64,000 nucleotides of DNA from Planococcus sp. ISL-110 (GCF_018613575.1 NZ_JAGGPX010000006.1:115507-179506), one strand, 5' to 3'. Counted from the first letter of the stretch, positions 51,013 to 61,627 are shown. Made by a program: numbers and translations. The notes: generated by a model from the sequence alone, not told the origin.

Positions 51013-52455
51013 GTGAAAAAACAGCAGATGTACATAAATGGAGAATGGGTAGAAAGCATTGGAAAAGAACAGTTTGAAACAAGAAATCCAGGTACTGGAG
51101 AAGTGCTGGCAAAAATTCCAAGAGGGAAAAAAGAAGATGTAGATGCGGCAGTCGAAGCGGCCCGCACAACATTCGAGTCGGAGGAATGGCAGTCTTTCCC
51201 ACCGATTGAAAGAGGGCGCATCTTACATAAAGTGGCGGATGCCTTACGTGCGGATGCGGAAGAAATCGCTTTGCTGGAAACCCTGGATACCGGCAAACCC
51301 TTGACGCAGGCGCGTAAAGACGTCGAGGGCTCGGCACTGTATTTTGAATATTATGCGGGAATGGCCGATAAGATTTTCGGTGAAACCATCCCGGTTCAAC
51401 CGGGAATTCTCGATTATACGCTGCGGGAACCGATTGGCGTAACGGCTCATATTATTCCGTGGAACTACCCGTTGCAAATCATTTCACGCTCTACCGCCGC
51501 TGCAATTGCGACCGGCAATACAATCGTAGCGAAACCGGCGGAAGACACGCCATTGACCGCCATCAAATTGGCGGAAATCTTTGATCAAACGGATTTGCCG
51601 AAAGGTGTCTTTAATGTGGTGACCGGCTATGGCTATGAAGCAGGAGCTGCAATTTCCGAACACCCGGATGTCGACCATATCACGTTCACAGGTTCTGTCC
51701 AAACAGGATCTGCTGTCATGATGGGGGCTGCGAAAAACGTCAAACCGGTTACTTTGGAACTTGGCGGAAAGTCACCGAACATCATCTTTGATGATTGCGA
51801 TCAGGAGGAAGCAGTGGATTGGGTAGTGCGATCCATAATCCAAAATGCCGGCCAAACCTGTTCGGCGGGTTCCCGCTTGTTGATACAGCATACGATCAAG
51901 GATGAGTTTCTGAAAAAGGTAGTGTCTAAAATGGAAGCGATTCAAATCGGTAAAGGAATAGACGATTTAGATCTCGGTCCGATTCTTAATGAAAAACAAT
52001 TTGAACGCATCCTCGAATTCATGAATGTCGCCACTAAAGAAGGCGCCACATTTCTGACAGGCGGCAGGCGCCAGGAAACAGTAGGACTCGAAAATGGCTA
52101 CTTTTTCCAGCCAACTGTCATAGATGGGCTGGCACCGAAAAGCTATGTGGCTCAGGAAGAAATTTTTGCGCCGGTTGTTGCTTCGTTTTCATTCGATACG
52201 GAACAGCAGGCGATTGACCTGGCCAATGGCACGGATTATGGGCTGGTGACTGGGGTCTGGACAAAAGATGGGGCAAGGGCACATCGTGTGGCCAGCAAAA
52301 TTCGCGCGGGCCAGGTTTTCATTAATAATTACGGTGCAGGCGGTGGTGTGCAAATGCCGTTTGGCGGCTACAAGAAGAGTGGATTTGGGCGTGAAAAAGG
52401 GCTGGAGGCTTTGCGCAATTACACCATTTTGAAGAATGTGGCGTTGAAATATTAA
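51013..52455 (+). CDS. NAD-dependent aldehyde dehydrogenase (betaine-aldehyde dehydrogenase-like)
   Basis: 480 residues. The catalytic cysteine is C283 (NAGQTCSAGSRLL), the general base is E249 (LELGGKSPN), and the NAD-binding FTGSVQTGSAVM is near 231. The C-terminus MPFGGYKKSGFGREKGLEAL is intact. It is last in the ilvD-TRAP operon and oxidises an aldehyde product to an acid. The sequence resembles betaine/gamma-aminobutyraldehyde dehydrogenases, but context points to sugar- or hydroxy-acid breakdown. The start is GTG with GAGAGG. Confidence 0.9.
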   Translation: MKKQQMYINGEWVESIGKEQFETRNPGTGEVLAKIPRGKKEDVDAAVEAARTTFESEEWQSFPPIERGRILHKVADALRADAEEIALLETLDTGKPLTQARKDVEGSALYFEYYAGMADKIFGETIPVQPGILDYTLREPIGVTAHIIPWNYPLQIISRSTAAAIATGNTIVAKPAEDTPLTAIKLAEIFDQTDLPKGVFNVVTGYGYEAGAAISEHPDVDHITFTGSVQTGSAVMMGAAKNVKPVTLELGGKSPNIIFDDCDQEEAVDWVVRSIIQNAGQTCSAGSRLLIQHTIKDEFLKKVVSKMEAIQIGKGIDDLDLGPILNEKQFERILEFMNVATKEGATFLTGGRRQETVGLENGYFFQPTVIDGLAPKSYVAQEEIFAPVVASFSFDTEQQAIDLANGTDYGLVTGVWTKDGARAHRVASKIRAGQVFINNYGAGGGVQMPFGGYKKSGFGREKGLEALRNYTILKNVALKY

Positions 52456-52468
52456 AGCGTGGAATTGG

Positions 52469-52507
52469 AAAAGGGATGTCCTCGATTAGAGGACATCCCT
52501 TTGTTTG
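52469..52507 (+). terminator. Terminator of the TRAP/dehydrogenase operon
   Basis: AAAGGGATGTCCTC and GAGGACATCCCTTT form a 14-bp stem around a 5-nt loop, followed by GTTTGTTT. Confidence 0.85.
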
Positions 52508-52975
52508 TTTAAGGTAACTATAATCTATTTTGACTCAATTTTTCAACCCGTTTTATCGGAGAATCATTTCCATTGAAAGTGTTACTTTCAGTACCGCGGT
52601 CATTGTTCCACTGGGTGCTTTCTAACTTAAGCAACGTAAACCCTACCTTCTCTTACGTCCTTGCGATCCTCAAATCGCGCCAGTGTGAATAAGTATTCTC
52701 AAAAACATTATCGTAGAATGCCAGATTATCAAAATTTACCAGTTACCTTTTTGTTAACTAGATTAGTATCTCACATGTTTAAACAGATGTCAACGGATAG
52801 GCTTGGTAGAGATAAATGAATCTACTGTATATGTTGAGCAGAGCAAGCAATTTCAGATTTTCCAGTATTTAGGCTATCGGGCCGATAAAACAGCTCAAGA
52901 TGACTTTTATTTTTTGTCTTTCCTTTATTGGTGTATAATTGTACGCATTACTGATGGTGGAAGAAGGAGACTCTT
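52508..52975. other. Gap before pncB
   Basis: 468 bp. No ORF or RNA gene recognised. A -10 box TATAAT lies at 52934-52939, 36 bp before the pncB ATG, with only a poor T-rich -35 at the right distance. Text near 52592 (AGTACCGCGG) superficially recalls a T-box but lacks the rest. Confidence 0.4.
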
Positions 52976-54445
52976 ATGGATAAGCAATATGCGGATGACA
53001 GTTTGGCGCTACATACAGATTTATATCAAATCAATATGTCGGAGGCTTATTGGGCAGATGGCATGCATAAGCGGAAGGCGGTATTTGAATTATTTTTCCG
53101 CAAACTGCCTTTTGGCAATGGTTACGCCCTGTTTGCTGGATTAGAACGTGTGCTGGACTACTTGAAAAACTTCAAATTTACGGAAAGTGATTTAGAATAC
53201 CTTCAGGAAGAGCTTGGCTATAAGCAGGATTTTATTGACTATTTGCGGACAATCCGGTTTACGGGAAATGTTTATTCGGTATTGGAAGGTGAACTGGTTT
53301 TCCAAAATGAAGCGCTGATCCGTATAGAGGCACCGCTTGTGGAAGCACAATTGATTGAAACCGCCTTATTGAACATCGTCAATTACCAGACACTGATCGC
53401 GACTAAAGCCAGCCGCATCAAGCAAATTGTGAAAGATGAGCGGGTTATGGAATTCGGAACCAGGCGTGCCCAGGAAATGGATGCTGCAATCTGGGGAACA
53501 CGCGCGGCTTATATCGGCGGTCTTGAAGCGACCAGCAACGCGCGGGCAGGAAAGAAATTCGGCATTCCGGTAGCAGGTACCCATGCACATTCTATGGTAC
53601 AAGCTTATAAAGACGAATACGAAGCATTCCACGCATATGCCAAACGCCACAAAGACTGTGTGTTTTTAGTAGATACATACGATACGTTAAAATCCGGGTT
53701 GCCCATCGCTATAAAGGTAGCGAAGGAGCTGGGAGATAAGATCAACTTCCTGGGGATTCGCCTGGACAGCGGAGATATTGCTTTTTTGTCCAAAGAAGCG
53801 CGGAAAATGCTGGATGCCGCAGGTTTTCCGGATGCGGAAGTAGTGGTTTCCAATGATTTGGACGAATACACGATTTTAAATTTAAAAGCTCAGGGTGCCC
53901 GTGTAGATTCGTGGGGCATCGGTACAAAGCTGATTACTGCCTATGACCAACCTGCATTGGGGGCGGTTTATAAATTGGTTGCGATTGAAAATGACAACGG
54001 CGAAATGGAAGATACCATTAAAATTTCGGGAACTGCAGAAAAAGTTACCACTCCGGGACTAAAAAACGTTTACCGGATCATAGATAGGGAAAATGGGAAA
54101 TCAGAAGGTGACTATATCGCCATGCATGATGAAGATCCCGCTGCCGAAGAACGTTTGAAAATGTTCCACCCTGTCCATACTTTTGTATCGAAATTCGTCA
54201 CGAATTTTGAAGCAGTCAATATCCATCACAAAGTTATTGAAAATGGAAAGATTGTCTACGAAAATCCAAGCTTAAAGGAAATGCAGGCCTACGCGATTAA
54301 AAACATGGACCTGTTATGGGAAGAGTACAAACGCTCATTGAATCCTGAAGAGTACCCAGTTGATCTCAGCCAGAAATGCTGGGACAATAAAATGAGGAAT
54401 ATTCAGGAAGTGCGGCAGGCAGTCCAAGATTATATCAGAGACTAA
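52976..54445 (+). CDS. pncB: Nicotinate phosphoribosyltransferase
   Basis: A 489-residue enzyme that converts nicotinate and PRPP (with ATP) to nicotinate mononucleotide in NAD salvage. Family segments: [20 protein letters not shown] at the N-terminus, [20 protein letters not shown] near 160, and [13 protein letters not shown], which carries the phosphorylated active-site histidine region. [22 protein letters not shown] is near 315. It is first in an operon with nadE (11-nt gap). Homologous to B. subtilis YueK. Confidence 0.94.
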   Translation: MDKQYADDSLALHTDLYQINMSEAYWADGMHKRKAVFELFFRKLPFGNGYALFAGLERVLDYLKNFKFTESDLEYLQEELGYKQDFIDYLRTIRFTGNVYSVLEGELVFQNEALIRIEAPLVEAQLIETALLNIVNYQTLIATKASRIKQIVKDERVMEFGTRRAQEMDAAIWGTRAAYIGGLEATSNARAGKKFGIPVAGTHAHSMVQAYKDEYEAFHAYAKRHKDCVFLVDTYDTLKSGLPIAIKVAKELGDKINFLGIRLDSGDIAFLSKEARKMLDAAGFPDAEVVVSNDLDEYTILNLKAQGARVDSWGIGTKLITAYDQPALGAVYKLVAIENDNGEMEDTIKISGTAEKVTTPGLKNVYRIIDRENGKSEGDYIAMHDEDPAAEERLKMFHPVHTFVSKFVTNFEAVNIHHKVIENGKIVYENPSLKEMQAYAIKNMDLLWEEYKRSLNPEEYPVDLSQKCWDNKMRNIQEVRQAVQDYIRD

Positions 54446-54456
54446 GGAGGATTCAG

Positions 54457-55284
54457 ATGACTACTTTACAACAGCAAATTATCGAAGAGCTGAAAGTACA
54501 GCCTTCTATTCAACCAAAAGTGGAAATTGAACGCACGGTGTCATTTTTAAAAGAGTACCTGAAGCATCATTCGTTCTTAAAAGGATTTGTGCTGGGAATT
54601 TCAGGCGGGCAGGATTCTACATTGCTTGGCAAGATGGCCCAGATGGCAGTTGATGAGTTAAATGAAGAAACTGGTGGACAGGACTACGGATTTTATGCCA
54701 TCCGTTTGCCATACAGCATGCAGTTTGACGAACATGATGCTAAAGATGCGCTGGATTTTATTCAGCCGACCAAACTTTATGCCATCAATATCAAAGAGGC
54801 TGTCGACGCGAGCGATCGGGCATTAGAAAAAGTCGGCATCGAATTGTCCGATTTTGCAAAAGGAAATGAAAAGGCTCGTGAGCGGATGAAAGTCCAATAT
54901 TCGGTGGCGGCAATGCACAATGCCGTCGTATTGGGAACAGATCATGCCGCAGAGGCTGTCACCGGATTTTATACGAAGTTCGGCGACGGGGCAGCTGATT
55001 TGACACCGCTGTTTCGTTTGAACAAGCGTCAGGGGCGTGCCATGTTAAAGGAACTCGGTTCTCCTGAACATCTGTACATGAAAATTCCGACCGCGGATCT
55101 GGAAGATGACAAACCGGCAATCCCCGACGAAGTTGCTCTGGGAATCACCTATGAAATGATCGATGATTATTTGGAAGGCAAGAAGATTCCGGCGGATGCT
55201 CAGGAAACGCTGGAAGGCCATTATTTGAAAACACAGCATAAGCGTCATATGCCTGTTACGGTATTTGATGATTTTTGGAAATGA
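54457..55284 (+). CDS. nadE: Ammonia-dependent NAD synthetase
   Basis: A 275-residue final enzyme of NAD synthesis, amidating nicotinate adenine dinucleotide with ATP and ammonia. The ATP-pyrophosphatase loop SGGQDST is at 49-55. [26 protein letters not shown] near 164-189 and [17 protein letters not shown] are diagnostic of the short, glutaminase-free form. It is coupled to pncB with a strong CTAAGGAGG site. Confidence 0.96.
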   Translation: MTTLQQQIIEELKVQPSIQPKVEIERTVSFLKEYLKHHSFLKGFVLGISGGQDSTLLGKMAQMAVDELNEETGGQDYGFYAIRLPYSMQFDEHDAKDALDFIQPTKLYAINIKEAVDASDRALEKVGIELSDFAKGNEKARERMKVQYSVAAMHNAVVLGTDHAAEAVTGFYTKFGDGAADLTPLFRLNKRQGRAMLKELGSPEHLYMKIPTADLEDDKPAIPDEVALGITYEMIDDYLEGKKIPADAQETLEGHYLKTQHKRHMPVTVFDDFWK

Positions 55285-55288
55285 TAAG

Positions 55289-55327
55289 CAAAAAAGCAGG
55301 GATCCTATGGGATGTCCTGTTTTTTGT
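55289..55327 (+). terminator. Terminator of pncB-nadE
   Basis: AAAAAGCAGG...CCTGTTTTTTG with an imperfect inner stem. Confidence 0.65.
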
Positions 55328-55361
55328 TTTGGGAAAAACGTTAGAGGGAAAAACCGTGCAG

Positions 55362-55390
55362 TTGAGTTATTATCCATAATTCGTTATGAT
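55362..55390 (+). promoter_or_regulatory. Predicted promoter of the MoxR operon
   Basis: TTGAGT (55362-55367) and TATGAT (55385-55390) with a 17-bp spacer, 57 bp before the MoxR start. Confidence 0.5.
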
Positions 55391-55447
55391 TACGATAAGA
55401 TTGTGATAATTCAAAACATTTTCTGATTTGTATTGGAGGAACTATAA

Positions 55448-56398
55448 ATGAATGCAAAAGAACGGTTGGAAAAAGTCATTGATAATATCGAAAAAGTTAT
55501 CATCGGCAAGCGCAATATTGCGGAGCTGAGCATCGTTGCCATGCTGTCTCATGGCCATGTTCTGCTTGAGGATGTTCCAGGGGTCGGAAAAACCATGCTG
55601 GTCCGCGCTTTGGCTAAATCAGTAGGCGCCGATTTTAAGCGTATCCAGTTTACGCCGGATCTGTTGCCGTCGGACGTCATCGGTGTATCCATCTACAACC
55701 CAAAAGACATGGAATTCCATTTTCGCCCCGGCCCGATCATGGGCAATATCATTTTAGCCGATGAAATCAACCGGACGTCCCCAAAAACACAATCTTCTCT
55801 TCTGGAAGCGATGGAAGAAGCTTCTGTGACAATCGATGGTGTCACGATGCAGATCCCCAAACCATTCTTTGTTATGGCAACGCAAAACCCGATCGAATAC
55901 GAAGGAACTTATCCTCTGCCTGAAGCCCAGCTCGACCGCTTTTTATTGAAAATAAAAATGGGGTATCCGACACCAAAAGAAGAAATGGAAGTGTTGAATC
56001 GTGCACAATCTGCGGCACCGATTGAAGAATTGACTTCGGTGATTTCCCTGAATGAGCTGTTGGAACTCCAAAAGCAGGTGAAGACGATTAAAGTGGACGA
56101 AACCATCCGCAGCTATATTGTCGATTTGTCGAGACAAACCCGCCAGGACGCTTACGTTTATTTGGGCGTAAGCCCGCGCGGCTCGATTGCACTGATGAAA
56201 GCTTCCCAAGCCTATGCTTTGTTGAAGGGGCGGGATTATGTGACACCGGATGATGTGCAGTATTTAGCGAAATTCGTCTTTGGCCATCGCATCATGCTGC
56301 GGTCGGAGGCCCGTTACGACGGGATAACCGCAGAGGAAATTACAGAGCGAATCTTAGCGAAAACCCGTGTACCTGTTCAAAGGCTAGTAGGCCAATGA
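55448..56398 (+). CDS. yeaC: MoxR-family AAA+ ATPase
   Basis: A 316-residue chaperone-like ATPase. Walker A is EDVPGVGKTMLV (about 37-48), Walker B is IILADEINR (about 102-110), and sensor 1 is FFVMATQNPIEYEGTYPLPEAQLDRF. MoxR proteins assist assembly or activation of partner complexes. Its partners here are the overlapping DUF58 and transglutaminase genes, the same order as B. subtilis yeaC-yeaD-yebA. Start with TTGGAGGAA. Confidence 0.93.
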   Translation: MNAKERLEKVIDNIEKVIIGKRNIAELSIVAMLSHGHVLLEDVPGVGKTMLVRALAKSVGADFKRIQFTPDLLPSDVIGVSIYNPKDMEFHFRPGPIMGNIILADEINRTSPKTQSSLLEAMEEASVTIDGVTMQIPKPFFVMATQNPIEYEGTYPLPEAQLDRFLLKIKMGYPTPKEEMEVLNRAQSAAPIEELTSVISLNELLELQKQVKTIKVDETIRSYIVDLSRQTRQDAYVYLGVSPRGSIALMKASQAYALLKGRDYVTPDDVQYLAKFVFGHRIMLRSEARYDGITAEEITERILAKTRVPVQRLVGQ

Positions 56399-57609
56399 AT
56401 CAACTGAAAAAAATCACAGGTTTATGGGGACGGTTATTCATCGTTTTAATCATCCTTTTTTTTACATTTTCCTTTGCAATGTTCCAGGGAGGTTTTGTCA
56501 GCTGGTTTATCTTTTACATGTCCTTACCGTTTATCCTGTATTCGGTTTTGCTGACTTTTTATCCCTTGCAGGATGTTGAAGCATCGAGGAAAATTCATAC
56601 GGCCCAAGTGCGGAAAGGCGGAAGTTTTTCTGCTACCACGACCATTAATCGGAAAACCGCGTTTCCGCTGCTTTACACTGTTTTAAGCGAACAAACCAAT
56701 TCATCTTCCCTGAATAAAAGAATGGCGGGCCAGCAGCAGAAAATGATTGTTCCGGGATTTCGGAAAAAGTATTCCTGGACCTATACTGTCGACCAGATGC
56801 CAAGGGGGGAGCATGTGCTGGAAGGAATTCACCTGGAAATTGCCGATTTTTTCGGATGGGTGAAAAAAAACCGCCTGCTGCCGATCCAACAAATCGTCCT
56901 GGTTTATCCAAATACAGTAGACATTGCTTACCGGCCGATGGAATCCCGCTATGATCAAGGATCGATGGCGGCTCCGTTTACGTTAGTGAAGGACACGACC
57001 ATGGCCAGCGGAATTCGGGATTACCAGCCTGGGGACCGTGTATCTTGGATTCACTGGAAATCTTATGCACGCACGCAGACATTGCGGACGAAAGAATTTG
57101 AGGATCGCCAGTCGCAGGAACTTTTTTTGCTGGATGACCGAAAGCCTTCAGAAAAATTCGAGCTGCAGGTAGAGCTGATAGCTTCTATCCTGCAGTCGAT
57201 TGTGCGCGCCAATTCGAGCGTGGCTTATCTGTCAGTTGGCCGAAATCGCAATTATTTCCCGTTGATTCAAACAGAGGAGCATCTGCAGCGGGTGATGTAT
57301 CATTTGGCGAAAGTGCAGAGCGACTTGGACAAACCGGTTGGTCAGGCTATAGGCCGGGAGCTTCAGCAGATGAACACCTCGAGTCTGCTGTATGTCACTA
57401 GTCAGCTGTCGATGGACATGGTCGAGACTATCAGGAAAAATGCTAAAAATCTAAGCAACTGCATGTGTTTGGTTGTTGCCAATAAAGGTGAATCCTTGCT
57501 GAAGGAAGACGAAGAAGTTCATCAGTTTGCACGTTCGAAAGGGTTTGTGGTCAAACGTGTGAGTCCGGAGAATTTTACAACAGTGTTTACGGAGGTGAAC
57601 CGGCAATGA
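56395..57609 (+). CDS. yeaD: DUF58-domain membrane protein
   Basis: 404 residues: two N-terminal membrane helices (about 13-55), then a cytosolic or exposed region with the DUF58 core VKDTTMASGIRDYQPGDRVSWIHWKSYART (about 196-225). It overlaps the MoxR stop by 4 nt (ATGA) and overlaps the next start by 4 nt, so the three proteins are translated in concert. The function of the trio is unknown; an envelope or protein-maturation role is usually proposed. Confidence 0.9.
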   Translation: MNQLKKITGLWGRLFIVLIILFFTFSFAMFQGGFVSWFIFYMSLPFILYSVLLTFYPLQDVEASRKIHTAQVRKGGSFSATTTINRKTAFPLLYTVLSEQTNSSSLNKRMAGQQQKMIVPGFRKKYSWTYTVDQMPRGEHVLEGIHLEIADFFGWVKKNRLLPIQQIVLVYPNTVDIAYRPMESRYDQGSMAAPFTLVKDTTMASGIRDYQPGDRVSWIHWKSYARTQTLRTKEFEDRQSQELFLLDDRKPSEKFELQVELIASILQSIVRANSSVAYLSVGRNRNYFPLIQTEEHLQRVMYHLAKVQSDLDKPVGQAIGRELQQMNTSSLLYVTSQLSMDMVETIRKNAKNLSNCMCLVVANKGESLLKEDEEVHQFARSKGFVVKRVSPENFTTVFTEVNRQ

Positions 57610-59789
57610 CTTCCATAAGAAAAAACAAATTATTTATGGCTGTTTTGTACGTGCTGGTTTTCTTTATGCTGGCTGAATGGCTGACGCCGGTCATTGTATT
57701 AACCGAAACAGGGCATAAAGCGTTATTCCTAATTTTTATCGCTGTTGGTTTATGGATGGCTTTTTTAAGGGTGCCTTGGTGGTTTTCCGGACCGATAAAA
57801 ATTCTTTATATTTTGTGGTTTATCATTTATGTCTATACTGGCAATGTGTTTTTTACGGGCGAAGCAATTTCATTTCTCCGGACAGATTTCGGTATGAATT
57901 TTTCTGCGTTAACGTCACAGAACTGGGCCCAAACAACAGATGTTTTCCGGACTGTGCTGTTTTTTGTTTTGTTGTGGATGGCGATTTATTTGATTCATTA
58001 CTGGGTAAGCTTCAGGTTGAGCATCTTTCTATTTTATTTATTGACAGTTGTATTCATCGCGGTTTTAGATACGTTTAGTCCGTACTCAGGAGAAACGGCC
58101 ATTGTCCGGATTATGGTCATCGGACTGCTGCTTGCCGGACTGCTGCATTTGGCGCGTTGGATGGAAGGCCATCGTATTTTGGAGCGTACGGATAAAATGG
58201 CCATGTTTGCCGTGCCGCTTGTTTTATTGGTGGCGTTATCCACTGCATTGGCGTTATACCTCCCAAAAGCCGGACCGATTTGGCCGGATCCTGTTCCGTT
58301 TATCACCTCGTTCTCTGGACAGGGGGGTGTCGGAAGTGGAGGCAGTGTTGGCAGGATCGGTTACGGAGTAGACGATTCACGGCTGGGTGGCTCTTTTATC
58401 GGAGATGATACAGCTGTATTCCAAGTTGAAGTGTCAGAAGGCCAGTATTGGAAAGTCGAATCGAAAGATGTCTATACGACAAAGGGATGGGAACTGACAG
58501 AGAATATCGGCGAATCGTTTATTTATGGAAATAGCGAAACAGTAGATACCGATTTTGAATCGGGTGAAGAAGAGCTGGAATCGGCTTTCTTGTCGATGGA
58601 ACAGGGATTCCCATTTGTCCTTTATCCTTATGGAACCCAATCTTTTTCAATGGAAGACTCCTTGGACTACCAATACAGTACGGCTGATCAGCGATTTGAA
58701 ACTTATCAAAATGGACAAGAGTTCGAACCCGAAGCGTACGAAATAAGCTTTACTGAGCCAAGTTACAGCTTGGCTGCTTTACGGGAAACAAACCCTGAGG
58801 AGTTAGCGGAGTTGCCTGCCGAGTTTGGCCGGTTTCTGCAATTGCCGGAAGAATTGCCTGACCGTGTCAGGGATTTGGCTGCGGAAGTCACCGAGAGCAG
58901 TGACACCGTCTATGACAAAACGCGTGCAATAGAGCGTTATTTCAGCATAGCCGGATTTGAATACAGTCAATCCGATATCCCTGTGCCTGAAGCAGATCAG
59001 GATTATGTGGATCAGTTCCTATTCGATACCAAAAGAGGGTATTGCGATAATTTTTCGACTTCTATGGTGGTAATGCTGCGTTCTCTTGATATTCCGGCCC
59101 GTTGGGTCAAGGGATTTAATGAAGGGGAGCTGATCAATTCAGAGGGCGGCACCGATGTTTATCAAGTGACAAACAATAATGCCCACTCATGGGTGGAGGC
59201 TTATATGCCTGGCGTTGGCTGGATGCTGTTCGAACCGACAATCGGCTTTACTGGATCTTCTTCCATTGATTTCGATTTGGAGCTGGATCCGACAGACCCG
59301 GAACAGCCTGATCAACAGGAACAGCCGATAGCAGAACAACCCGGAAGCGCAGACGACGAAGAGGCAGCTGCGGCTTCAGGTTCTTCTTTCTGGAATCGGT
59401 CCATCGATTTTATTTCAGACAACCGCTGGAAATTGATCTGGGCATTTGTAGGAATTGCGCTTTTGGGGACCATCCTGTTCAAGATTCGTCATAAATGGAT
59501 GCCGAAGCTGCTGGTTTCCTATTACCGAATGGGCAGAGGAAGATCGGTTCGTTTTGAAAAAGCCTATCTGCGCTTGCTGAAGCAACTGGAATTGTACGGG
59601 ATCCACAGGCGGCCTGGACAAACGCTGAAATCTTATGCAGCATATATCGATTCGTTTTTCGGTACGAGGGAAATGTCGGAATTGACCGAAGCCTATGAGC
59701 GTACAGTGTACGGAGGCGATGCTGAATCCGTTGACTGGCATGAGTTGAGGGAAAGTCGGGAAAATTTAATCAATCGGACGAGCGGTTGA
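57606..59789 (+). CDS. yebA: Transglutaminase-like membrane protein (YebA type)
   Basis: A 727-residue membrane protein: about six N-terminal helices (DUF3488-like, 1-225), a large extracytoplasmic part with a transglutaminase core (about 465-560), another helix near 605-625 and a cytosolic DUF4129-like tail. The catalytic triad is visible: Cys in RGYCDNFSTSMVVMLRSL, His in NNAHSWVEAYMPGVGWMLFE and the Asp/Glu that follows (EPT). An acidic, Gln-rich linker (ELDPTDPEQPDQQEQPI) precedes the last helix. It is the third gene of the MoxR operon. Probably an envelope transpeptidase or protease-like enzyme; the substrate is unknown. Confidence 0.9.
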   Translation: MTSIRKNKLFMAVLYVLVFFMLAEWLTPVIVLTETGHKALFLIFIAVGLWMAFLRVPWWFSGPIKILYILWFIIYVYTGNVFFTGEAISFLRTDFGMNFSALTSQNWAQTTDVFRTVLFFVLLWMAIYLIHYWVSFRLSIFLFYLLTVVFIAVLDTFSPYSGETAIVRIMVIGLLLAGLLHLARWMEGHRILERTDKMAMFAVPLVLLVALSTALALYLPKAGPIWPDPVPFITSFSGQGGVGSGGSVGRIGYGVDDSRLGGSFIGDDTAVFQVEVSEGQYWKVESKDVYTTKGWELTENIGESFIYGNSETVDTDFESGEEELESAFLSMEQGFPFVLYPYGTQSFSMEDSLDYQYSTADQRFETYQNGQEFEPEAYEISFTEPSYSLAALRETNPEELAELPAEFGRFLQLPEELPDRVRDLAAEVTESSDTVYDKTRAIERYFSIAGFEYSQSDIPVPEADQDYVDQFLFDTKRGYCDNFSTSMVVMLRSLDIPARWVKGFNEGELINSEGGTDVYQVTNNNAHSWVEAYMPGVGWMLFEPTIGFTGSSSIDFDLELDPTDPEQPDQQEQPIAEQPGSADDEEAAAASGSSFWNRSIDFISDNRWKLIWAFVGIALLGTILFKIRHKWMPKLLVSYYRMGRGRSVRFEKAYLRLLKQLELYGIHRRPGQTLKSYAAYIDSFFGTREMSELTEAYERTVYGGDAESVDWHELRESRENLINRTSG

Positions 59790-59837
59790 TTTTAAAACCT
59801 TTAGCTTGTACAATTGAGAAAATTATAGATTACAGGT

Positions 59838-59910
59838 GCCCTCATATATGTCCGGTGATATGGATCGGATGTCTCTACCAAGTCCCCGGAAATGACTTGA
59901 CTATGAAGGT
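59838..59910 (+). promoter_or_regulatory. Guanine-class purine riboswitch upstream of guaA
   Basis: The conserved J1/2 and L2 text CTCATATATGTCC, GATATGGATCGG, GTCTCTACCAAGTC and AATGACTTGACTATGAAGG follow the purine aptamer. The specificity nucleotide in the GACTATG junction is C, which selects guanine or hypoxanthine rather than adenine. A terminator (59962-60001) follows, giving transcriptional OFF control of GMP synthase. Confidence 0.88.
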
Positions 59911-59961
59911 GGATGACGCATGCTTTTTGACATGTGCATTCGCCTTTTTGATGTAGAGCAG

Positions 59962-60001
59962 AAGAACGCGAGGTCCGATTTTCGCGTTCTTTTGTTATTT
60001 T
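59962..60001 (+). terminator. Riboswitch-controlled terminator before guaA
   Basis: AAGAACGCGA and TCGCGTTCTT pair around a 10-nt loop, followed by TTGTTATTTT. It lies between the aptamer and guaA. Confidence 0.8.
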
Positions 60002-60033
60002 GAGGCCTGAATTGAATAGAAGAGGTGAAGGTT

Positions 60034-61587
60034 TTGCCAGTTAGTCCAATGTTGAAAGAACAGAAAAAAATCGTCGTTTTGGATTTCGGAAGTCAATACA
60101 ATCAATTGATCACCCGCCGCATCCGCGAAATCGGGGTATACAGTGAACTTCATCCGCACACAGTGACAGCGGAAGAAATCAAGGATATGAATGCTACAGG
60201 AATCATTTTCTCGGGCGGTCCGAACTCGGTTTACGATAAAAACGCTTTTTCCGTCGATGAGGCGATTTTTGAAATGGGCTTGCCGATTTTAGGTATTTGC
60301 TACGGCATGCAGCTTATGGCGTTGCACTTGAAAGGGAATGTGGAGAAATCCTCAAACCGTGAATACGGCAAAGCAGAACTGAAGCTGACCAAAGAAAGTA
60401 AGATTTTTAAAGACCTTCCTGAAGAACAAATCGTCTGGATGAGCCACGGTGACCTGGTTACTGCAGCTCCTCCTGGATTTGAAGTTATTGGAACAAGCTC
60501 TGGCTGTCCAATTGCTTCGATGGCTGATGAAAGCCGCAGATTCTACGGCGTTCAATTCCACCCCGAAGTACGCCATTCGATCTACGGCAACGATCTGCTT
60601 CGCAAATTCGTCTATGACGTTTGCGGCATGACGGGTGACTGGTCAATGGAAAATTACATCGACTTGGAGATTGAAAAAATCCGTGAAGAAGTCGGCGATA
60701 AAAAAGTTTTGTGCGCGCTTAGCGGCGGAGTGGATTCATCAGTAGTTGCTGTTTTGATCCATAGAGCGATAGGCGATCAACTGACGTGCATGTTCGTCGA
60801 TCACGGCCTTCTTCGTAAAGGGGAAGCGGAAAGTGTTATGAAGACTTTTGCTGACGGATTCAATATGAATGTCATCAAAATTGACGCGCGCGAACGCTTC
60901 ATGAGTAAACTTGAAGGCGTCACAGACCCGGAGAAAAAACGCAAAATCATCGGCAATGAGTTTATTTATGTGTTTGATGACGAGGCTTCGAAACTGGAAG
61001 GCATGGACTTCCTTGCACAAGGAACGCTTTATACCGACATCATCGAAAGTGGAACGACCACTGCACAGACCATCAAATCGCATCATAATGTAGGCGGGTT
61101 GCCAGACGATATGCAGTTTAAATTGATCGAGCCATTGAACACACTATTCAAGGATGAAGTACGCGTTCTTGGAAAAGAACTTGGCATGCCGGATGAAATC
61201 GTTTGGCGCCAGCCTTTCCCTGGTCCAGGCCTTGGCATCCGCATCATGGGAGCTGTCACGGAAGAGAAGTTGAAAATCGTCCGTGAATCTGACTGGATTC
61301 TTCGCGACGAAATCAGCAAAGCCGGCCTTGACCGTGACATTTGGCAATACTTTACGGTGCTTCCGGATCTTCGCAGCGTTGGAGTAATGGGCGATGCCCG
61401 TACTTATGACTATGCTATCGGCATTCGTGCAGTCACTTCCATTGACGGCATGACATCTGACTGGGCACGCATCCCTTGGGAAGTGCTAGAGAAAATCAGC
61501 GTCCGTCTGGTCAATGAAGTCGACCACATTAACCGCGTACTGTACGATATTACGAGCAAGCCACCTGCAACGATTGAGTGGGAATAG
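60034..61587 (+). CDS. guaA: GMP synthase (glutamine-hydrolysing)
   Basis: A 517-residue enzyme that aminates XMP to GMP. The class I glutamine amidotransferase domain (about 10-200) has the catalytic Cys in GICYGMQLM and His in [11 protein letters not shown]. The ATP-pyrophosphatase domain has [15 protein letters not shown] near 225-240, and the C-terminal dimerisation domain ends KPPATIEWE. The start is inferred at TTG 60034, 6 nt after GAGGTG; an ATG at 60049 and a GTG at 60025 are alternatives. It is controlled by the upstream riboswitch. Confidence 0.96.
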   Translation: MPVSPMLKEQKKIVVLDFGSQYNQLITRRIREIGVYSELHPHTVTAEEIKDMNATGIIFSGGPNSVYDKNAFSVDEAIFEMGLPILGICYGMQLMALHLKGNVEKSSNREYGKAELKLTKESKIFKDLPEEQIVWMSHGDLVTAAPPGFEVIGTSSGCPIASMADESRRFYGVQFHPEVRHSIYGNDLLRKFVYDVCGMTGDWSMENYIDLEIEKIREEVGDKKVLCALSGGVDSSVVAVLIHRAIGDQLTCMFVDHGLLRKGEAESVMKTFADGFNMNVIKIDARERFMSKLEGVTDPEKKRKIIGNEFIYVFDDEASKLEGMDFLAQGTLYTDIIESGTTTAQTIKSHHNVGGLPDDMQFKLIEPLNTLFKDEVRVLGKELGMPDEIVWRQPFPGPGLGIRIMGAVTEEKLKIVRESDWILRDEISKAGLDRDIWQYFTVLPDLRSVGVMGDARTYDYAIGIRAVTSIDGMTSDWARIPWEVLEKISVRLVNEVDHINRVLYDITSKPPATIEWE

Positions 61588-61591
61588 TTCT

Positions 61592-61627
61592 GATGGTGCC
61601 AGCAAATCCAGCTGGCATCTTTTTTTG
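61592..61627 (+). terminator. Terminator of guaA
   Basis: TGCCAGC and GCTGGCA with flanking GAT/ATC pair around a 7-nt loop, followed by T7. Confidence 0.88.

Noticed and set aside
52570..52640. T-box-like text (AGTACCGCGGTCATTG) before pncB
   Set aside because: It lacks the GGTGGTACCGCG consensus, specifier stem and a following terminator, and pncB is not an amino-acid gene.
52803..53144. 113-codon plus-strand ORF overlapping the start of pncB
   Set aside because: It begins upstream of the likely pncB promoter, has no ribosome-binding site and loses protein-like composition; pncB is certain in the other frame.
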